Origin: an uncultured Flavobacteriales bacterium | Lineage (GTDB): Bacteria; Bacteroidota; Bacteroidia; Flavobacteriales_G; NORP312 | Length of the DNA stretch: 41,507 nt | Assembly: GCA_905480125.1 (NCBI GenBank) | Contig: CAJQPE010000045.1 | Location: 1-41,507 of the forward strand | Reading direction: 5' to 3' | Part shown: piece by piece, positions 15,758-25,203 of the stretch | How positions within the stretch are numbered: position 1 is the first letter of the stretch | Layout: each line of letters opens with the position of its first letter | Translations under genes and position numbers: made by a program | The notes under the pieces: generated by a model | What the model saw: the letters and a program-made list of their open reading frames with translations, nothing else | Database searches by the model: none | What the model was told of the DNA's origin: nothing

Positions 15758-18544
15758 ATGTCCCGAAATAAAAAAAAACTTTTTCTATTAGACGCTTTTG
15801 CTCTTATCTATAGAGCTTATTTTGGTTTTACCAACAACCATCAATATAATTCAAAGGGACTTAACACCTCTGCAGTGCTTGGGTTTACAAATACATTAAT
15901 TGAGATTCTTCGTAAAGAAAAACCCACACACATTGCTGTTGTTTTTGATGCCCCATCAACAACAATTCGTGAGGTTGAATTTCCCGAATACAAAGCGGGA
16001 AGAGAGGCAATGCCAGAAGACATAAGACATGCCTTGCCTTATATCAAAAAGGTAGTTAAAGCATTTAATATCCCTATATTACTATGTGAAGGATATGAAG
16101 CAGATGATGTAATAGGAACCTTAGCAAAAGAAGCTGAACGAAAAGGGTTTACAACATACATGATGACTCCTGATAAAGATTTTGGACAGCTAGTTTCAAA
16201 AAATATATTTATGTATAAACCCGCTCGAAGCGGAAAACCCGCGGAAATTTTGGGAGTAAAAGAAATTTGCGAAAAGTTTCAAATACAAGACCCGCTTCAA
16301 GTAATTGATATTTTAGGACTATGGGGGGACGCTGTTGATAATATTCCAGGAATCCCTGGAATTGGTGAAAAAACCTCTAAAATTCTTATTGCAAAATATG
16401 GAAGCATTGAGGGTTTAATTGCTAATACTGACGAATTAAAAGGCAAGCAAAAAGAAAACGTCATCAATTTTGCTCAACAAGGACTAATGTCTAAACAATT
16501 GGCAACGATAATGCTCGATGCCCCTGTAGAGTTCGATGAAAAGGAACTTGAATTAACAGAGCCTAATAAAGACTCTATTCGTGAGCTATTTTCAGAATTA
16601 GAATTTAGAACGCTTGCTCAAAGAATCCTAGGAGAAGATATTGTCATTAAACAAGTTGTTGGAGGACAACTCAATATGTTCGGACAAATTGAGGAAATAA
16701 AAGTAACTAACGATTTAGAGATGGTGGTTTCAAAAACTATCAATGATGTTAAACATGATTATCAACTTATTGAAACTCCTGAGAAAATAGCCAAACTTGC
16801 AAAACAACTTGAAAAATCTGACTCATATTGCATAGATACGGAAACAACCGGCTTAAATCCACTTACGGCAGATCTAGTTGGAATTTGTTTCAGTTTTTGT
16901 GCCCATCAAGCATATTATGTGCCGGTTTCGGGCGAGCACAAAGAAATTACAATAGCTGTCAGCGCGTTCAAAAAATCCTTAGAAGATACCAAAATTGAAA
17001 AAATCGCACACAATTTAAAGTATGACTATTTAATCCTACAAAAGTATGGTGTTGTAATGGCAGGGGCGCTATTTGACACTATGATCGCACATTATCTGTT
17101 TCAGCCAGATATGAAACATGGAATGGATGCGTTATCTGAAAGTTTTCTAAATTATAAGCCCATTTCTATTGAAACTCTGATTGGGAAGAAAGGTAAGAAT
17201 CAACTCAATATGGGAGATTTATCTTCAGAAACGATTAAAGATTATGCTGCTGAAGATGCAGATGTTACTTTCCAATTGAAGCAGCTATTTTCAGAAAAAA
17301 TGAAGAAGGGAAATGTGAAAAAACTTTTCAACGACATAGAAATGCCTTTAACAAAAGTTTTGGCTGATATGGAAGCAGAAGGCATCAACCTTGATATTAG
17401 TTCACTCTCAAAGTTTTCTGAAGAACTTCGTTTAGACATTGCAAAACTTCATAAAAACATAATTATGGAAGCCGGAATAGAATTTAACCTCGATTCTCCG
17501 AAACAACTCGGACAAATTTTATTTGAGGTTCTAAAAGTTACCGACAAGCCAAAAAAAACAAAAACTGGTCAGTATTCAACAAGTGAAGATGTTCTATCTA
17601 AACTAGCCAATGACCATAAAATAATACATAACATACTTGATTACAGGTCGTTAAAAAAACTAAAGTCAACTTATGTTGACGCACTTCCTGCTTTAATTAA
17701 CCCGAACACAAAAAAACTGCATACCACCTACATGCAAACTGTTGCAGCAACTGGACGACTGAGTTCTAACAACCCTAATCTGCAAAATATACCGATTAAA
17801 ACAGAAAAAGGCCGCGAGATAAGAAGGACCTTCATCCCACGCAATAAAGAGTTTGTTCTTTTAGCGGCAGATTATTCTCAAATTGAATTAAGAATTATCG
17901 CAGCATTAAGCGAAGACGAGAACATGCAACTAGCTTTTGTTAACAAAGAAGATATCCATACTGCTACAGCAGCCAAAGTATTTAGTGTTAAACAAAATGA
18001 TGTTACCCGAGAAATGAGAGGAAAAGCCAAGGCTGTTAATTTTGGCATCATATACGGGCAAAGTGCTTTTGGTCTTTCTCAAAACTTAAATATATCTCGC
18101 GGAGAGGCGAAAGAAATCATTGAAAACTACTTTATTCAGTATCCAAAAATTAGAACATATATGGATAAAACGATTGAGACAGCAAAAACAAATGGATACG
18201 TGGAAACTATTTTAGGCAGAAGGCGGTATTTAAAGGATATTAACTCAAGTAATGCAATAGTGCGTGGACATGCGGAAAGAAACGCTGTAAATGCGCCTAT
18301 TCAGGGTTCAGCTGCAGATATAATTAAAATCGCAATGATTAATATCCATGCTGGGATGAAAGAAAGTACTTTTAAGTCAAAGATGCTTCTTCAAGTGCAT
18401 GATGAACTAGTTTTTGACGCACATAATAATGAGACAGATAGACTTACTGCATTTGTTAAAGACAAAATGGAAAACGCTGTGAAGCTTTCCGTGCCTCTCG
18501 ATGTCGAAATAGGAATAGGTAAGAACTGGCTGCAGGCACATTAA
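15758..18544 (+). CDS. polA: DNA polymerase I
   Basis: This 928-residue protein has all three activities. The N-terminal 5'-3' flap nuclease spans about 1-300 (LFLLDAFALIYRAYF, YEADDVIGTLA, WGDAVDNIPGIPGIGEKT). The 3'-5' proofreading domain keeps its acidic residues: D360 and E362 in DTETTGLN, the Asp in HNLKYDYLIL, and the Tyr and Asp in DYAAEDADVT, so proofreading should work. The polymerase domain shows motif A LLAADYSQIELRIIAAL, motif B RGKAKAVNFGIIYG and motif C LLQVHDELVFDA. It replaces RNA primers and fills repair gaps. A weak -7-like TAACTTCG lies about 25 bases upstream; it may also be read from cysS. Confidence 0.98.
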   Translation: MSRNKKKLFLLDAFALIYRAYFGFTNNHQYNSKGLNTSAVLGFTNTLIEILRKEKPTHIAVVFDAPSTTIREVEFPEYKAGREAMPEDIRHALPYIKKVVKAFNIPILLCEGYEADDVIGTLAKEAERKGFTTYMMTPDKDFGQLVSKNIFMYKPARSGKPAEILGVKEICEKFQIQDPLQVIDILGLWGDAVDNIPGIPGIGEKTSKILIAKYGSIEGLIANTDELKGKQKENVINFAQQGLMSKQLATIMLDAPVEFDEKELELTEPNKDSIRELFSELEFRTLAQRILGEDIVIKQVVGGQLNMFGQIEEIKVTNDLEMVVSKTINDVKHDYQLIETPEKIAKLAKQLEKSDSYCIDTETTGLNPLTADLVGICFSFCAHQAYYVPVSGEHKEITIAVSAFKKSLEDTKIEKIAHNLKYDYLILQKYGVVMAGALFDTMIAHYLFQPDMKHGMDALSESFLNYKPISIETLIGKKGKNQLNMGDLSSETIKDYAAEDADVTFQLKQLFSEKMKKGNVKKLFNDIEMPLTKVLADMEAEGINLDISSLSKFSEELRLDIAKLHKNIIMEAGIEFNLDSPKQLGQILFEVLKVTDKPKKTKTGQYSTSEDVLSKLANDHKIIHNILDYRSLKKLKSTYVDALPALINPNTKKLHTTYMQTVAATGRLSSNNPNLQNIPIKTEKGREIRRTFIPRNKEFVLLAADYSQIELRIIAALSEDENMQLAFVNKEDIHTATAAKVFSVKQNDVTREMRGKAKAVNFGIIYGQSAFGLSQNLNISRGEAKEIIENYFIQYPKIRTYMDKTIETAKTNGYVETILGRRRYLKDINSSNAIVRGHAERNAVNAPIQGSAADIIKIAMINIHAGMKESTFKSKMLLQVHDELVFDAHNNETDRLTAFVKDKMENAVKLSVPLDVEIGIGKNWLQAH

Positions 18545-18556
18545 TATAAAACTTAA

Positions 18557-18586
18557 TTGTCCATTATAATTGATTAATTATATTTG
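18557..18586 (+). promoter_or_regulatory. Promoter of the duplicated lipoprotein cassette
   Basis: TTG (18557-18559), a 19-base spacer and TATATTTG (18579-18586) match the Bacteroidota consensus exactly. It starts 13 bases after the polA stop and about 54 bases before the ATG at 18640, so the cassette can be transcribed independently of polA. Confidence 0.6.
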
Positions 18587-18639
18587 TTTTCATTGTAAAG
18601 TGCAAGATTCTAAGACCAAATATGCTAGGTGCCCGAATA

Positions 18640-19524
18640 ATGAAAAAGCTTAAGTTCATCTCTTCTTTTTTTTTACTCGTATTCACCTTTTTTTTTCTAG
18701 GTTGCACTGAAGATAAAGAATCAGAAAAGAAAGAAGATAAAGAGATTTTGCACCATAATGTTGAAGAAGCTAAATCAATTTTTTATATGCTACCTTCACC
18801 AATTGAAACAGCATCTTTACTTCAAAAAGCTGGTGCAAAATATGATGGGAGCATTCTCAATCCGGTAATTAATATATCAAGATATGAGCTCGCCAGTATG
18901 AAAGCCCTTAATTTAGGAATTTATGGCTCAGACCTAAGCTACGCAGGAGTATTCGATCAAACCCAAGAAATTATGTTTTACCTCTCGTCTTGCAAACAAC
19001 TTGCCGATGGACTTGGCCTTGAAAATGCGTTTAACGTCCACACAATGCAAAGGATGGAGGAAAATGTTAATAATAAAGATTCCCTACTTCAACTTATTTC
19101 TGATTCATACTGGATGGCCGACTCTTATTTGGAAGAAAACGAACGGTCAAATTTATCAGCACTGATTATTTCTGGTGGATGGGTGGAAGGACTATACATA
19201 GCAACAAAACTTGCCGAGACAAACACAAACGAAGCATTATTGGCAAGAATTGCGGAACAAAAATTATCCTTATCTCACCTTTTGTCTATGGTTGAAACAT
19301 ACAAAGAAAATCATGCTGATTTAAACGATGTTTATTCTGATTTAATAGAAATCAATACAATCTTTGACAAAATAAAGTCAGAAAAGGGTAGTTTTGAAAC
19401 TTCAAAAGATTCGGAAACGGGAATAACTACAATTAGTAGCTCCGCAAAACTGATTCTCTCGAAAGAACTATTACAAGAAATTTCAATTAAAATTGAATCA
19501 ATACGCAACAGATATATCCAATAG
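18640..19524 (+). CDS. Hypothetical lipoprotein, copy A1 of the cassette
   Basis: ATG 18640 gives a 294-residue protein whose signal sequence ends in the lipobox FLGC (C22); the in-frame codon at 18622 would add six residues before it. An acidic and lysine-rich stretch (TEDKESEKKEDKE) follows the cysteine, resembling the surface-export signals known for Bacteroidota lipoproteins. The body is mostly helical and shares with copy A2 the blocks FYMLPSPIE, KALNLGIYGSDLSYAGVFDQ, the run of LADGLG and SGGWVEGLYIA, and the C-terminal IESIRNRY. No enzyme motif is visible and the family has no function I know. It is followed after three bases by the small secreted gene B1. Confidence 0.85.
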   Translation: MKKLKFISSFFLLVFTFFFLGCTEDKESEKKEDKEILHHNVEEAKSIFYMLPSPIETASLLQKAGAKYDGSILNPVINISRYELASMKALNLGIYGSDLSYAGVFDQTQEIMFYLSSCKQLADGLGLENAFNVHTMQRMEENVNNKDSLLQLISDSYWMADSYLEENERSNLSALIISGGWVEGLYIATKLAETNTNEALLARIAEQKLSLSHLLSMVETYKENHADLNDVYSDLIEINTIFDKIKSEKGSFETSKDSETGITTISSSAKLILSKELLQEISIKIESIRNRYIQ

Positions 19525-19527
19525 ACT

Positions 19528-19992
19528 ATGAAATTATTAACAAAAATAACGGCTTTAACATTGCTTCTTGGAAGTTTTAGCCTATCTGCAATAAGTCAAT
19601 CTGCTTGTCACGGATACGGTAAATCTTCGTGTAAGCCAGACTTAGAAGATTATGTGCAAAACCCTCAGGTGCTCAATGCTGAGCTTAGTTCTGGTGAATC
19701 GGCGGAAATAGCGATGGTATTCTCTGCGAAACATGATTATCGAATTCAGATTTGTGCAGAAGAGCATATGGGTGAGATTGGTTTTAAAATAAAATCATCA
19801 AAAGGTGAAATTCTATTAGATAATCAAGATTATGAGATGATTAATAGTTGGGATTTTACTATGAGTAAAACCAAAAGACTTATTATAGAAGTAACATTTT
19901 TAGGTGCTGACAGTGAAGATGGTTTTGAAGAAACTGGCTGTGCTGCAATTATTGTTGGATATAGGCATTCAACACAACAAGGATTTAGATAA
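19528..19992 (+). CDS. Small secreted protein, copy B1 of the cassette
   Basis: The 154-residue product has a signal peptide with a predicted cut before QSACHGYG. The mature part is a single beta-rich domain that shares with B2 the spacing of four cysteines and the blocks HDYRIQICAEEHMGE, SWDFTMSKT and GCAAIIVGY. The pattern resembles a small pre-peptidase-C-like or jelly-roll domain, but no family is firmly recognised. It starts three bases after A1 ends and 23 bases before A2 begins, so all four cassette genes are probably one operon. The cysteines suggest a disulfide-stabilised periplasmic or surface protein. Confidence 0.82.
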   Translation: MKLLTKITALTLLLGSFSLSAISQSACHGYGKSSCKPDLEDYVQNPQVLNAELSSGESAEIAMVFSAKHDYRIQICAEEHMGEIGFKIKSSKGEILLDNQDYEMINSWDFTMSKTKRLIIEVTFLGADSEDGFEETGCAAIIVGYRHSTQQGFR

Positions 19993-20015
19993 AAAACATA
20001 AGAAACACTTTCAAC

Positions 20016-20918
20016 ATGACTACAAAAACATCAATATTAGCAGTACTAAGTATTACTTTTCTTTTCTCATGTACAACAGGAGAAAATAATTCAACCGATA
20101 GTATTCAAAAGCGTACTGATAAAGAAATTGCTGAAGAAATAAATCAAGAAGAGCAAAACGAAGCGCAAAAAATGTTTTATGCACTGCCTTCTCCATTTGA
20201 AATTTCTAGTTTAATGAAGGCGGCTGGGGTAAAATTTGAAGATGGAATTCTTAATTCAATTGACAATCTTTCCAACTACGAAACAACAACTTCCAAAGCA
20301 TTAAACTTGGGTATTTACGGTGCTGATGTAAGTATTACAAGTATTTATGACAAAACACAGCATACAATGCTTTATCTATCATGCATTAAGAAGTTAGCGG
20401 ATGATTTAGGTATTTCTTCCGCTTTTAATGGAGAAACAATGACTCGTCTTGAGGCAAGTAAAGAAAGTAAAGATTCTCTTCAAAACATTGTAGTTGCGGC
20501 ATACGGGATGGCAAATAACTATTTAAAATCCAATGCTAGCTCAAGTACTTCATCTTTAATTTTAGCTGGGGGCTGGATTGAAGGTTTGCATATAGCTGCA
20601 AGTATGGTAAATCCAAAAAAACCAAACGATGAATTAATTGAATTAATTGCTGATCAAAGATTTTCAGTTGAAAATCTAATCTCTTTATTAGAATTAAATA
20701 AAGAAGAAGCTGATATTGCTTCTATCATTACTGATTTGAAAGCATTAAAGGCTATTTATGATGAACTAGAAGATACTGATGGTCACGAAGTGTCTACTAC
20801 TACAAATGAAAGTGGGACTATGATTTTAGGCGGCGGTAGTGATGTGATATTAGATGCCGAATTTCTTGCTAAAATTACTACAAAAGTTAATGAAATTCGA
20901 ACCAAATATGTAGGCTAA
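20016..20918 (+). CDS. Hypothetical lipoprotein, copy A2 of the cassette
   Basis: This 300-residue lipoprotein (lipobox LFSC, C19) is a paralogue of A1. Matching blocks in the same order are FYALPSPFE, KALNLGIYGADVSITSIYD, KKLADDLGISSAFN, KDSLQ, AGGWIEGLHIAA and VNEIRTKYVG. Divergence is substantial outside these blocks, so the duplication is not recent. The linker after the lipobox (Asn, Asp and Glu rich) is less lysine-rich than in A1. The function is unknown. The two highly conserved Gly-rich blocks probably mark a shared binding or packing surface. B2 follows after 11 bases. Confidence 0.85.
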   Translation: MTTKTSILAVLSITFLFSCTTGENNSTDSIQKRTDKEIAEEINQEEQNEAQKMFYALPSPFEISSLMKAAGVKFEDGILNSIDNLSNYETTTSKALNLGIYGADVSITSIYDKTQHTMLYLSCIKKLADDLGISSAFNGETMTRLEASKESKDSLQNIVVAAYGMANNYLKSNASSSTSSLILAGGWIEGLHIAASMVNPKKPNDELIELIADQRFSVENLISLLELNKEEADIASIITDLKALKAIYDELEDTDGHEVSTTTNESGTMILGGGSDVILDAEFLAKITTKVNEIRTKYVG

Positions 20919-20929
20919 TCATAATCGTT

Positions 20930-21364
20930 ATGAAAAGGATTATTCTTGCTGTATCATTTACAATAGCCACTGCCTATTTTTCCAACTTGGGAGCACAGTG
21001 TAAGACATATACAAAAAAGGAGTGTATGCCGTTATTAAAGCCTTACATTCATAACGGCCAGATGAACAACATTACGCTTTTCCCTGGTGAAGATGCTAGC
21101 TTAGTTCAGACTTTCTACTCTGGACAAAATTATCGTATTCAATTATGTGCGCAAGAAAATCTGGGAGATAGTGTTTACTTCAAAGTAATTACCGCGGATG
21201 GACAACTTGTATACAGCACACAAAATGACGATATTCTTTACTGGGATTTTAATATTGCTAATACGCAAAATTTAAAAATTACTGTTGTTGTGCCCAATCT
21301 GATACCTGCAGCTGAAATAGAACAAAATGGCTGTATTGCGATTCTTGTTGGATTCATAGACTAA
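20930..21364 (+). CDS. Small secreted protein, copy B2 of the cassette
   Basis: The 144-residue paralogue of B1 has a signal peptide with a predicted cut before QCKTYTKK. It shares QNYRIQLCAQENLGD, LYWDFNIANTQ and GCIAILVGF with B1 (HDYRIQICAEEHMGE, SWDFTMSKT, GCAAIIVGY). It is the last gene of the A1-B1-A2-B2 series and ends three bases before the convergent gene on the minus strand, so there is no room for a separate terminator. Confidence 0.82.
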   Translation: MKRIILAVSFTIATAYFSNLGAQCKTYTKKECMPLLKPYIHNGQMNNITLFPGEDASLVQTFYSGQNYRIQLCAQENLGDSVYFKVITADGQLVYSTQNDDILYWDFNIANTQNLKITVVVPNLIPAAEIEQNGCIAILVGFID

Positions 21365-21367
21365 ATC

Positions 21368-22222
21368 CTACCTCATCTCAAGCTCGTAAGTAGTGTTTTT
21401 ATAGGTAACTGTGGCATTTTTATCACAAATTCCTGAACCGTAATCAATAATTCTAGGTGACAGCGATGGGCCAAGATTCATATCGATACTTCCTTGTGAG
21501 ATCCAATTACAATTCATTGAGAACAATAAATTATCTACAATCTCAGCATCAAATTCATTTCCATTTGAAGTGCGTCCATTTGAAGTGCCGGAAATTTCAA
21601 ACTTGTCATCAGAAATATCATCGGTAATATCTCCTGAAGTCCATTCATATATTCGCCTACTATTCCATGATATATTGATCGAATCATGTTCAATTTTTGC
21701 ATTTTCTACAGTGATATTAAATATATAATTATTATCAATATTGTACCCCTTATTACGAATCGTCATTGCACCCGAAATTGACATACTGTCAACCTTATAG
21801 TTAGAAAATGATACGGTTACAGAGGTTCCAGAAGAATCATATTGGCCACTAAAAACAGCCCTTAACATTCCGGAAGAATAATAACTATTGGCACAGGAAG
21901 ATGCCGAAGTTCCAAAATCAATAACTACGGTGTTTGGAAAAGTAATAATGCTATTAGAGAACAAAACCGAATCTATACAATTATCCGTAATATTATCTTG
22001 TATTGTATCCTGTACGCCATTTAGCAAACTATTCTCCCAAGCCAAGGCGTGCACAGTTTTAAACACATTATTAAAGATATTGACCGCAGTTGCATTATCA
22101 ATAGGGGCAGCGTTCTTAACCTCTAAAGCTCTATTAGATTTTCTACATTGTGAAGAGAAAATCGAAAACAAAACAAGTAAACTAATGAAAGTAACAATAC
22201 TAAATATTGAACGTGTATTCAC
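21368..22222 (-). CDS. Hypothetical secreted protein or lipoprotein
   Basis: A GTG at 22222 starts a 284-residue protein with a hydrophobic signal sequence ending FSSQC. The residue before Cys is Gln, which is poor for a lipobox, so it may instead be cut before Gln by signal peptidase I. The C-terminal third has the layout RRIYEWTSGD...FEISGTSNGRTSNGNEF...MNCNWISQGSID...GSGICDKNATVTY, a repeated theme of Bacteroidota envelope proteins of unknown role. The body is rich in beta strands and Ser/Asn/Asp. It is convergent with the cassette and has 54 bases before folA. Confidence 0.78.
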   Translation of the reverse strand: MNTRSIFSIVTFISLLVLFSIFSSQCRKSNRALEVKNAAPIDNATAVNIFNNVFKTVHALAWENSLLNGVQDTIQDNITDNCIDSVLFSNSIITFPNTVVIDFGTSASSCANSYYSSGMLRAVFSGQYDSSGTSVTVSFSNYKVDSMSISGAMTIRNKGYNIDNNYIFNITVENAKIEHDSINISWNSRRIYEWTSGDITDDISDDKFEISGTSNGRTSNGNEFDAEIVDNLLFSMNCNWISQGSIDMNLGPSLSPRIIDYGSGICDKNATVTYKNTTYELEMR

Positions 22223-22276
22223 ATCTTAATTTTTAACCAACTTTTGACGAAAATACTTCAAAAGAGTTAAAAATGA

Positions 22277-22786
22277 TTAGTTTTTATCGTAAATTGTAAA
22301 TGTCAAGTCATGCGCATTTCGTTCATCCATTTTAGTTTTTCTATTAGAAACCTCATTCCAATCATTAAAATCTATAGTTGGGAAAAAAATATCTGCATCA
22401 AAACTAGCGTCTACTCGTGTTATGTAAAGACGATCTACCAAATCAGTTTTTAGAGCAAGATTATAGATCTGTCCCCCCCCTATTATAAAAACTTCATTTT
22501 CTCCCGCCGCCTCTGCCATTTCAATAGCCTTATTAATAGAAGCTGCTACAAGGGCTCCCTCTATATGCAAATCTTTTTGTCTTGAAACAACAACGTTAAC
22601 CCTATTAGGTAAGGGTCTATATTTTTTAGGGATGGACTCATAACTTTTACGACCCATAATCACATGATGACCCGTGGTTATTTCCTTAAAATATTTCATG
22701 TCTAAAGGGAGATGCCACAACAACTGATTATCCTTCCCAATTTCAAGGTTTTTACCTACAGCTACAATCGCAGAAACAACCATCAT
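22277..22786 (-). CDS. folA: Dihydrofolate reductase
   Basis: The enzyme reduces dihydrofolate with NADPH to tetrahydrofolate, which restores the cofactor used up by thymidylate synthase. Landmarks are [31 protein letters not shown] with the acidic residue in [16 protein letters not shown] and the NADPH-binding [10 protein letters not shown]. At 169 residues it is standard. The coding strand holds a run of eight G in the IGGGQ motif, a slippage-prone tract. Its ATG overlaps the thyA stop by four bases (ATGA), so translation is coupled; a second ATG follows directly. Confidence 0.96.
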   Translation of the reverse strand: MMVVSAIVAVGKNLEIGKDNQLLWHLPLDMKYFKEITTGHHVIMGRKSYESIPKKYRPLPNRVNVVVSRQKDLHIEGALVAASINKAIEMAEAAGENEVFIIGGGQIYNLALKTDLVDRLYITRVDASFDADIFFPTIDFNDWNEVSNRKTKMDERNAHDLTFTIYDKN

Positions 22787-23577
22787 ACAGCTACAATTCC
22801 CTTGATATGGGGATGGGGACTGTAATCAACTAATTCAAAATCTTCGAATTTGAAATCAAATATATTTTTCACAGAAGGATTTAATTTTATTGTGGGTAAG
22901 CTTCTCAAAGCTCTGCCCAGCTGCAAATCAACTTGTTCTAGGTGATTGTTATACAAGTGCACATCACCAAAGGTGTGGATAAACTCACCAACTTCTAGGT
23001 CACACACTTGGGCCATCATCATAGTCAATAGAGCGTATGATGCTATATTAAACGGAACCCCTAAAAAAGTATCTGCACTTCTTTGATATAACTGACAAGA
23101 TAACTTTCCTTCGGCTACATAAAACTGAAATAAACAGTGGCATGGAGGCAAGGCCATGTTTTCAATATCTGCGACATTCCATGCGCTTACAATGTGTCTT
23201 CTTGAGTTTGGATTGTTTTTAATTTGGTCAACTAAGGTTTTTATTTGGTCAACAGCATCACCATTTGGAGTTGGCCAAGACCTCCATTGATGACCATAAA
23301 CAGGGCCTAGATTTCCACTTTCATCAGCCCATTCATCCCAAATTCTAACCCCATTATCTTTCAAATACTTGACATTAGTATTTCCTTGCAAAAACCAGAT
23401 GAGTTCATGAATAATAGACTTAAGATGAAGTTTTTTTGTGGTTACCATTGGGAAGCCTTCATTTAAATCAAATCGCATTTGATATCCAAATGCACTAATC
23501 GTTCCGGTCCCTGTTCTGTCGCCCTTCTGAGTTCCCTTATCTAGGATATGTTTAAGTAATTTATGGTACTGTTTCAT
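22783..23577 (-). CDS. thyA: Thymidylate synthase
   Basis: It methylates dUMP to dTMP using methylene-tetrahydrofolate and releases dihydrofolate for FolA. The 264-residue length equals the E. coli enzyme and the catalytic cysteine is C146 in [12 protein letters not shown], at the same number as in E. coli. The N-terminal [16 protein letters not shown] and [21 protein letters not shown] are also signatures. It is upstream of folA in a two-gene unit. The 269 bases between it and the nucleoside transporter contain no gene I can see. Confidence 0.98.
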   Translation of the reverse strand: MKQYHKLLKHILDKGTQKGDRTGTGTISAFGYQMRFDLNEGFPMVTTKKLHLKSIIHELIWFLQGNTNVKYLKDNGVRIWDEWADESGNLGPVYGHQWRSWPTPNGDAVDQIKTLVDQIKNNPNSRRHIVSAWNVADIENMALPPCHCLFQFYVAEGKLSCQLYQRSADTFLGVPFNIASYALLTMMMAQVCDLEVGEFIHTFGDVHLYNNHLEQVDLQLGRALRSLPTIKLNPSVKNIFDFKFEDFELVDYSPHPHIKGIVAV

Positions 23578-23846
23578 ACTACTGATTTAGCAATCAAAAG
23601 TCGTAAGAAAAAACAGAAAAAAGTTTGAAAAAGAAACGAAGTTATGAAGATGTTTTCAAAAAGTCATTATTAATACTCAAACTAGCATAAGCCAGAGGTC
23701 TATTTTGGTTAGTTCGATCATTTCTATAAACTAGCTAATTCCGAAAGGTTTCATTGTTTCCTATATAAGTTGTTTAAAATCTATAATTTGAAACACATTA
23801 AAACAGTTAAAATAACATGCCACTTTCTTTTCTCAGCTACATTCAA

Positions 23847-25148
23847 TCAATACAACATTCCAACAATAACTGCTGTAAACATACAAGCCAGAGTGCCTCC
23901 GAGCAGCGCTCTAATACCTAATTCGGAAAGAAGAGCCTTACGCGCAGGAATCAAGGCGCCAATTCCCCCTATCTGAATACCGATTGAAGCAAAATTTGCA
24001 AATCCACAAAGTAGATAAGTTGACATGATTATAGATTTTTCGTGAACAAATGCCCCGCTCGCTTTAAGCTCGCCCAAAGATAAATAAGCAACGAATTCAT
24101 TTAACACTGTTTTCTCACCAATAAGCTGACCGACAAGCACCATATCTTCACTTGGCACACCTAATAGCCAAGCAATCGGTGCACATAAATAACCTAGAAT
24201 AAATTGAAAAGAGAAACTATCAAATCGAGTATATTCCGAAATTAATTCATTTAAATGAGTAATATCTCCAAACCACCAAAGCCCAGCATTGCCCATAGCC
24301 ATTAAAGCAATAAACACTAAAAGCATCGCGGCAACGTTTATGGCTAATTTAACTCCGTCTGACGTCCCGTTGGCAATCGCTTCCAGAATATTAGATCCAA
24401 TTTTATCCTTAGTAACTTCCAAAGATTGGTCAAAATTTTCAGTTTCCGGAACAAGCATCTTAGCTGCTACAATAGCTGCTGGTGCAGACATAACGGATGC
24501 CGCTAACAGATGTTTAGCAAACAATGCTCGCTGCACATCATCCTCACCTCCTAAGAAGCCAATATAAGCAGCCAATACCCCGCCAGCGATGGTCGCCATG
24601 CCTCCTGTCATCAAGCACATAATTTCAGATCTCGTCATTTTTTCTAGGTATGGTTTAACTAAAAATGGAGATTCTGTTTGTCCTAAAAAAATATTTCCTG
24701 CAGCTGAAAGACTTTCGGCTCCAGATAAGTTCATCACTTTTTTCATTGCCCAGGCTAAAACATATACAACCTTTTGAAGAATTCCAAGGTAAAACAACAT
24801 GCTCGTTAGAGCTGAAAAGAATACTATTGTTGGTAAAATATTAAATGCAAAATTAACTAATCCAGTTTCAACTTTTCCTGTCACAAAAGAACCGAATAAA
24901 AAACTAGATCCGGTTTCCGTAAACCGAATAACATCTATGAACCTATCGCTTATCCATTCGAACACAAACGCTACCCAAGCAACTTCTAGTATTAAAAATG
25001 CGAAAATTAACTGCATTAAAAGTCCTTTACCAACAAGCGGCCAGTTAATCGCCTTTCTATTTGAACTAAAGATATAAGCAATACCAACAAGAACGCCCAT
25101 TCCTAAAACACCGCGTGAAATTGATTCGAGTCCTATTGATAAAAGCAT
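23847..25148 (-). CDS. Concentrative nucleoside transporter (CNT/NupC family)
   Basis: This inner-membrane symporter takes up nucleosides with H+ or Na+. The 433-residue protein (ATG 25148; a TTG at 25157 would add three residues) has about ten membrane segments and the family motifs GQTESPFLVKPYLEKMTRSE and GGMATIAGGVLAAYIGFLG, followed by the loop with HLLAASVMSAPAAI. The C-terminal region includes CGFANFASIGIQIGGIGALIP. Whether it uses Na+ or H+ cannot be read with confidence. It stands in its own unit upstream of thyA-folA, a sensible neighbourhood for nucleotide salvage. Confidence 0.93.
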   Translation of the reverse strand: MLLSIGLESISRGVLGMGVLVGIAYIFSSNRKAINWPLVGKGLLMQLIFAFLILEVAWVAFVFEWISDRFIDVIRFTETGSSFLFGSFVTGKVETGLVNFAFNILPTIVFFSALTSMLFYLGILQKVVYVLAWAMKKVMNLSGAESLSAAGNIFLGQTESPFLVKPYLEKMTRSEIMCLMTGGMATIAGGVLAAYIGFLGGEDDVQRALFAKHLLAASVMSAPAAIVAAKMLVPETENFDQSLEVTKDKIGSNILEAIANGTSDGVKLAINVAAMLLVFIALMAMGNAGLWWFGDITHLNELISEYTRFDSFSFQFILGYLCAPIAWLLGVPSEDMVLVGQLIGEKTVLNEFVAYLSLGELKASGAFVHEKSIIMSTYLLCGFANFASIGIQIGGIGALIPARKALLSELGIRALLGGTLACMFTAVIVGMLY

Positions 25149-25203
25149 ACTTCTCAAAATTTAGAAAAGCAAGTTAGGAAATAAATTGACAGTGTAATGT
25201 AAT

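Noticed and set aside
23578-23846. Possible small genes in the gap between thyA and the nucleoside transporter
   Set aside because: Only frames of a few codons or shadows of the transporter were found; nothing with a signal peptide, motif or promoter.
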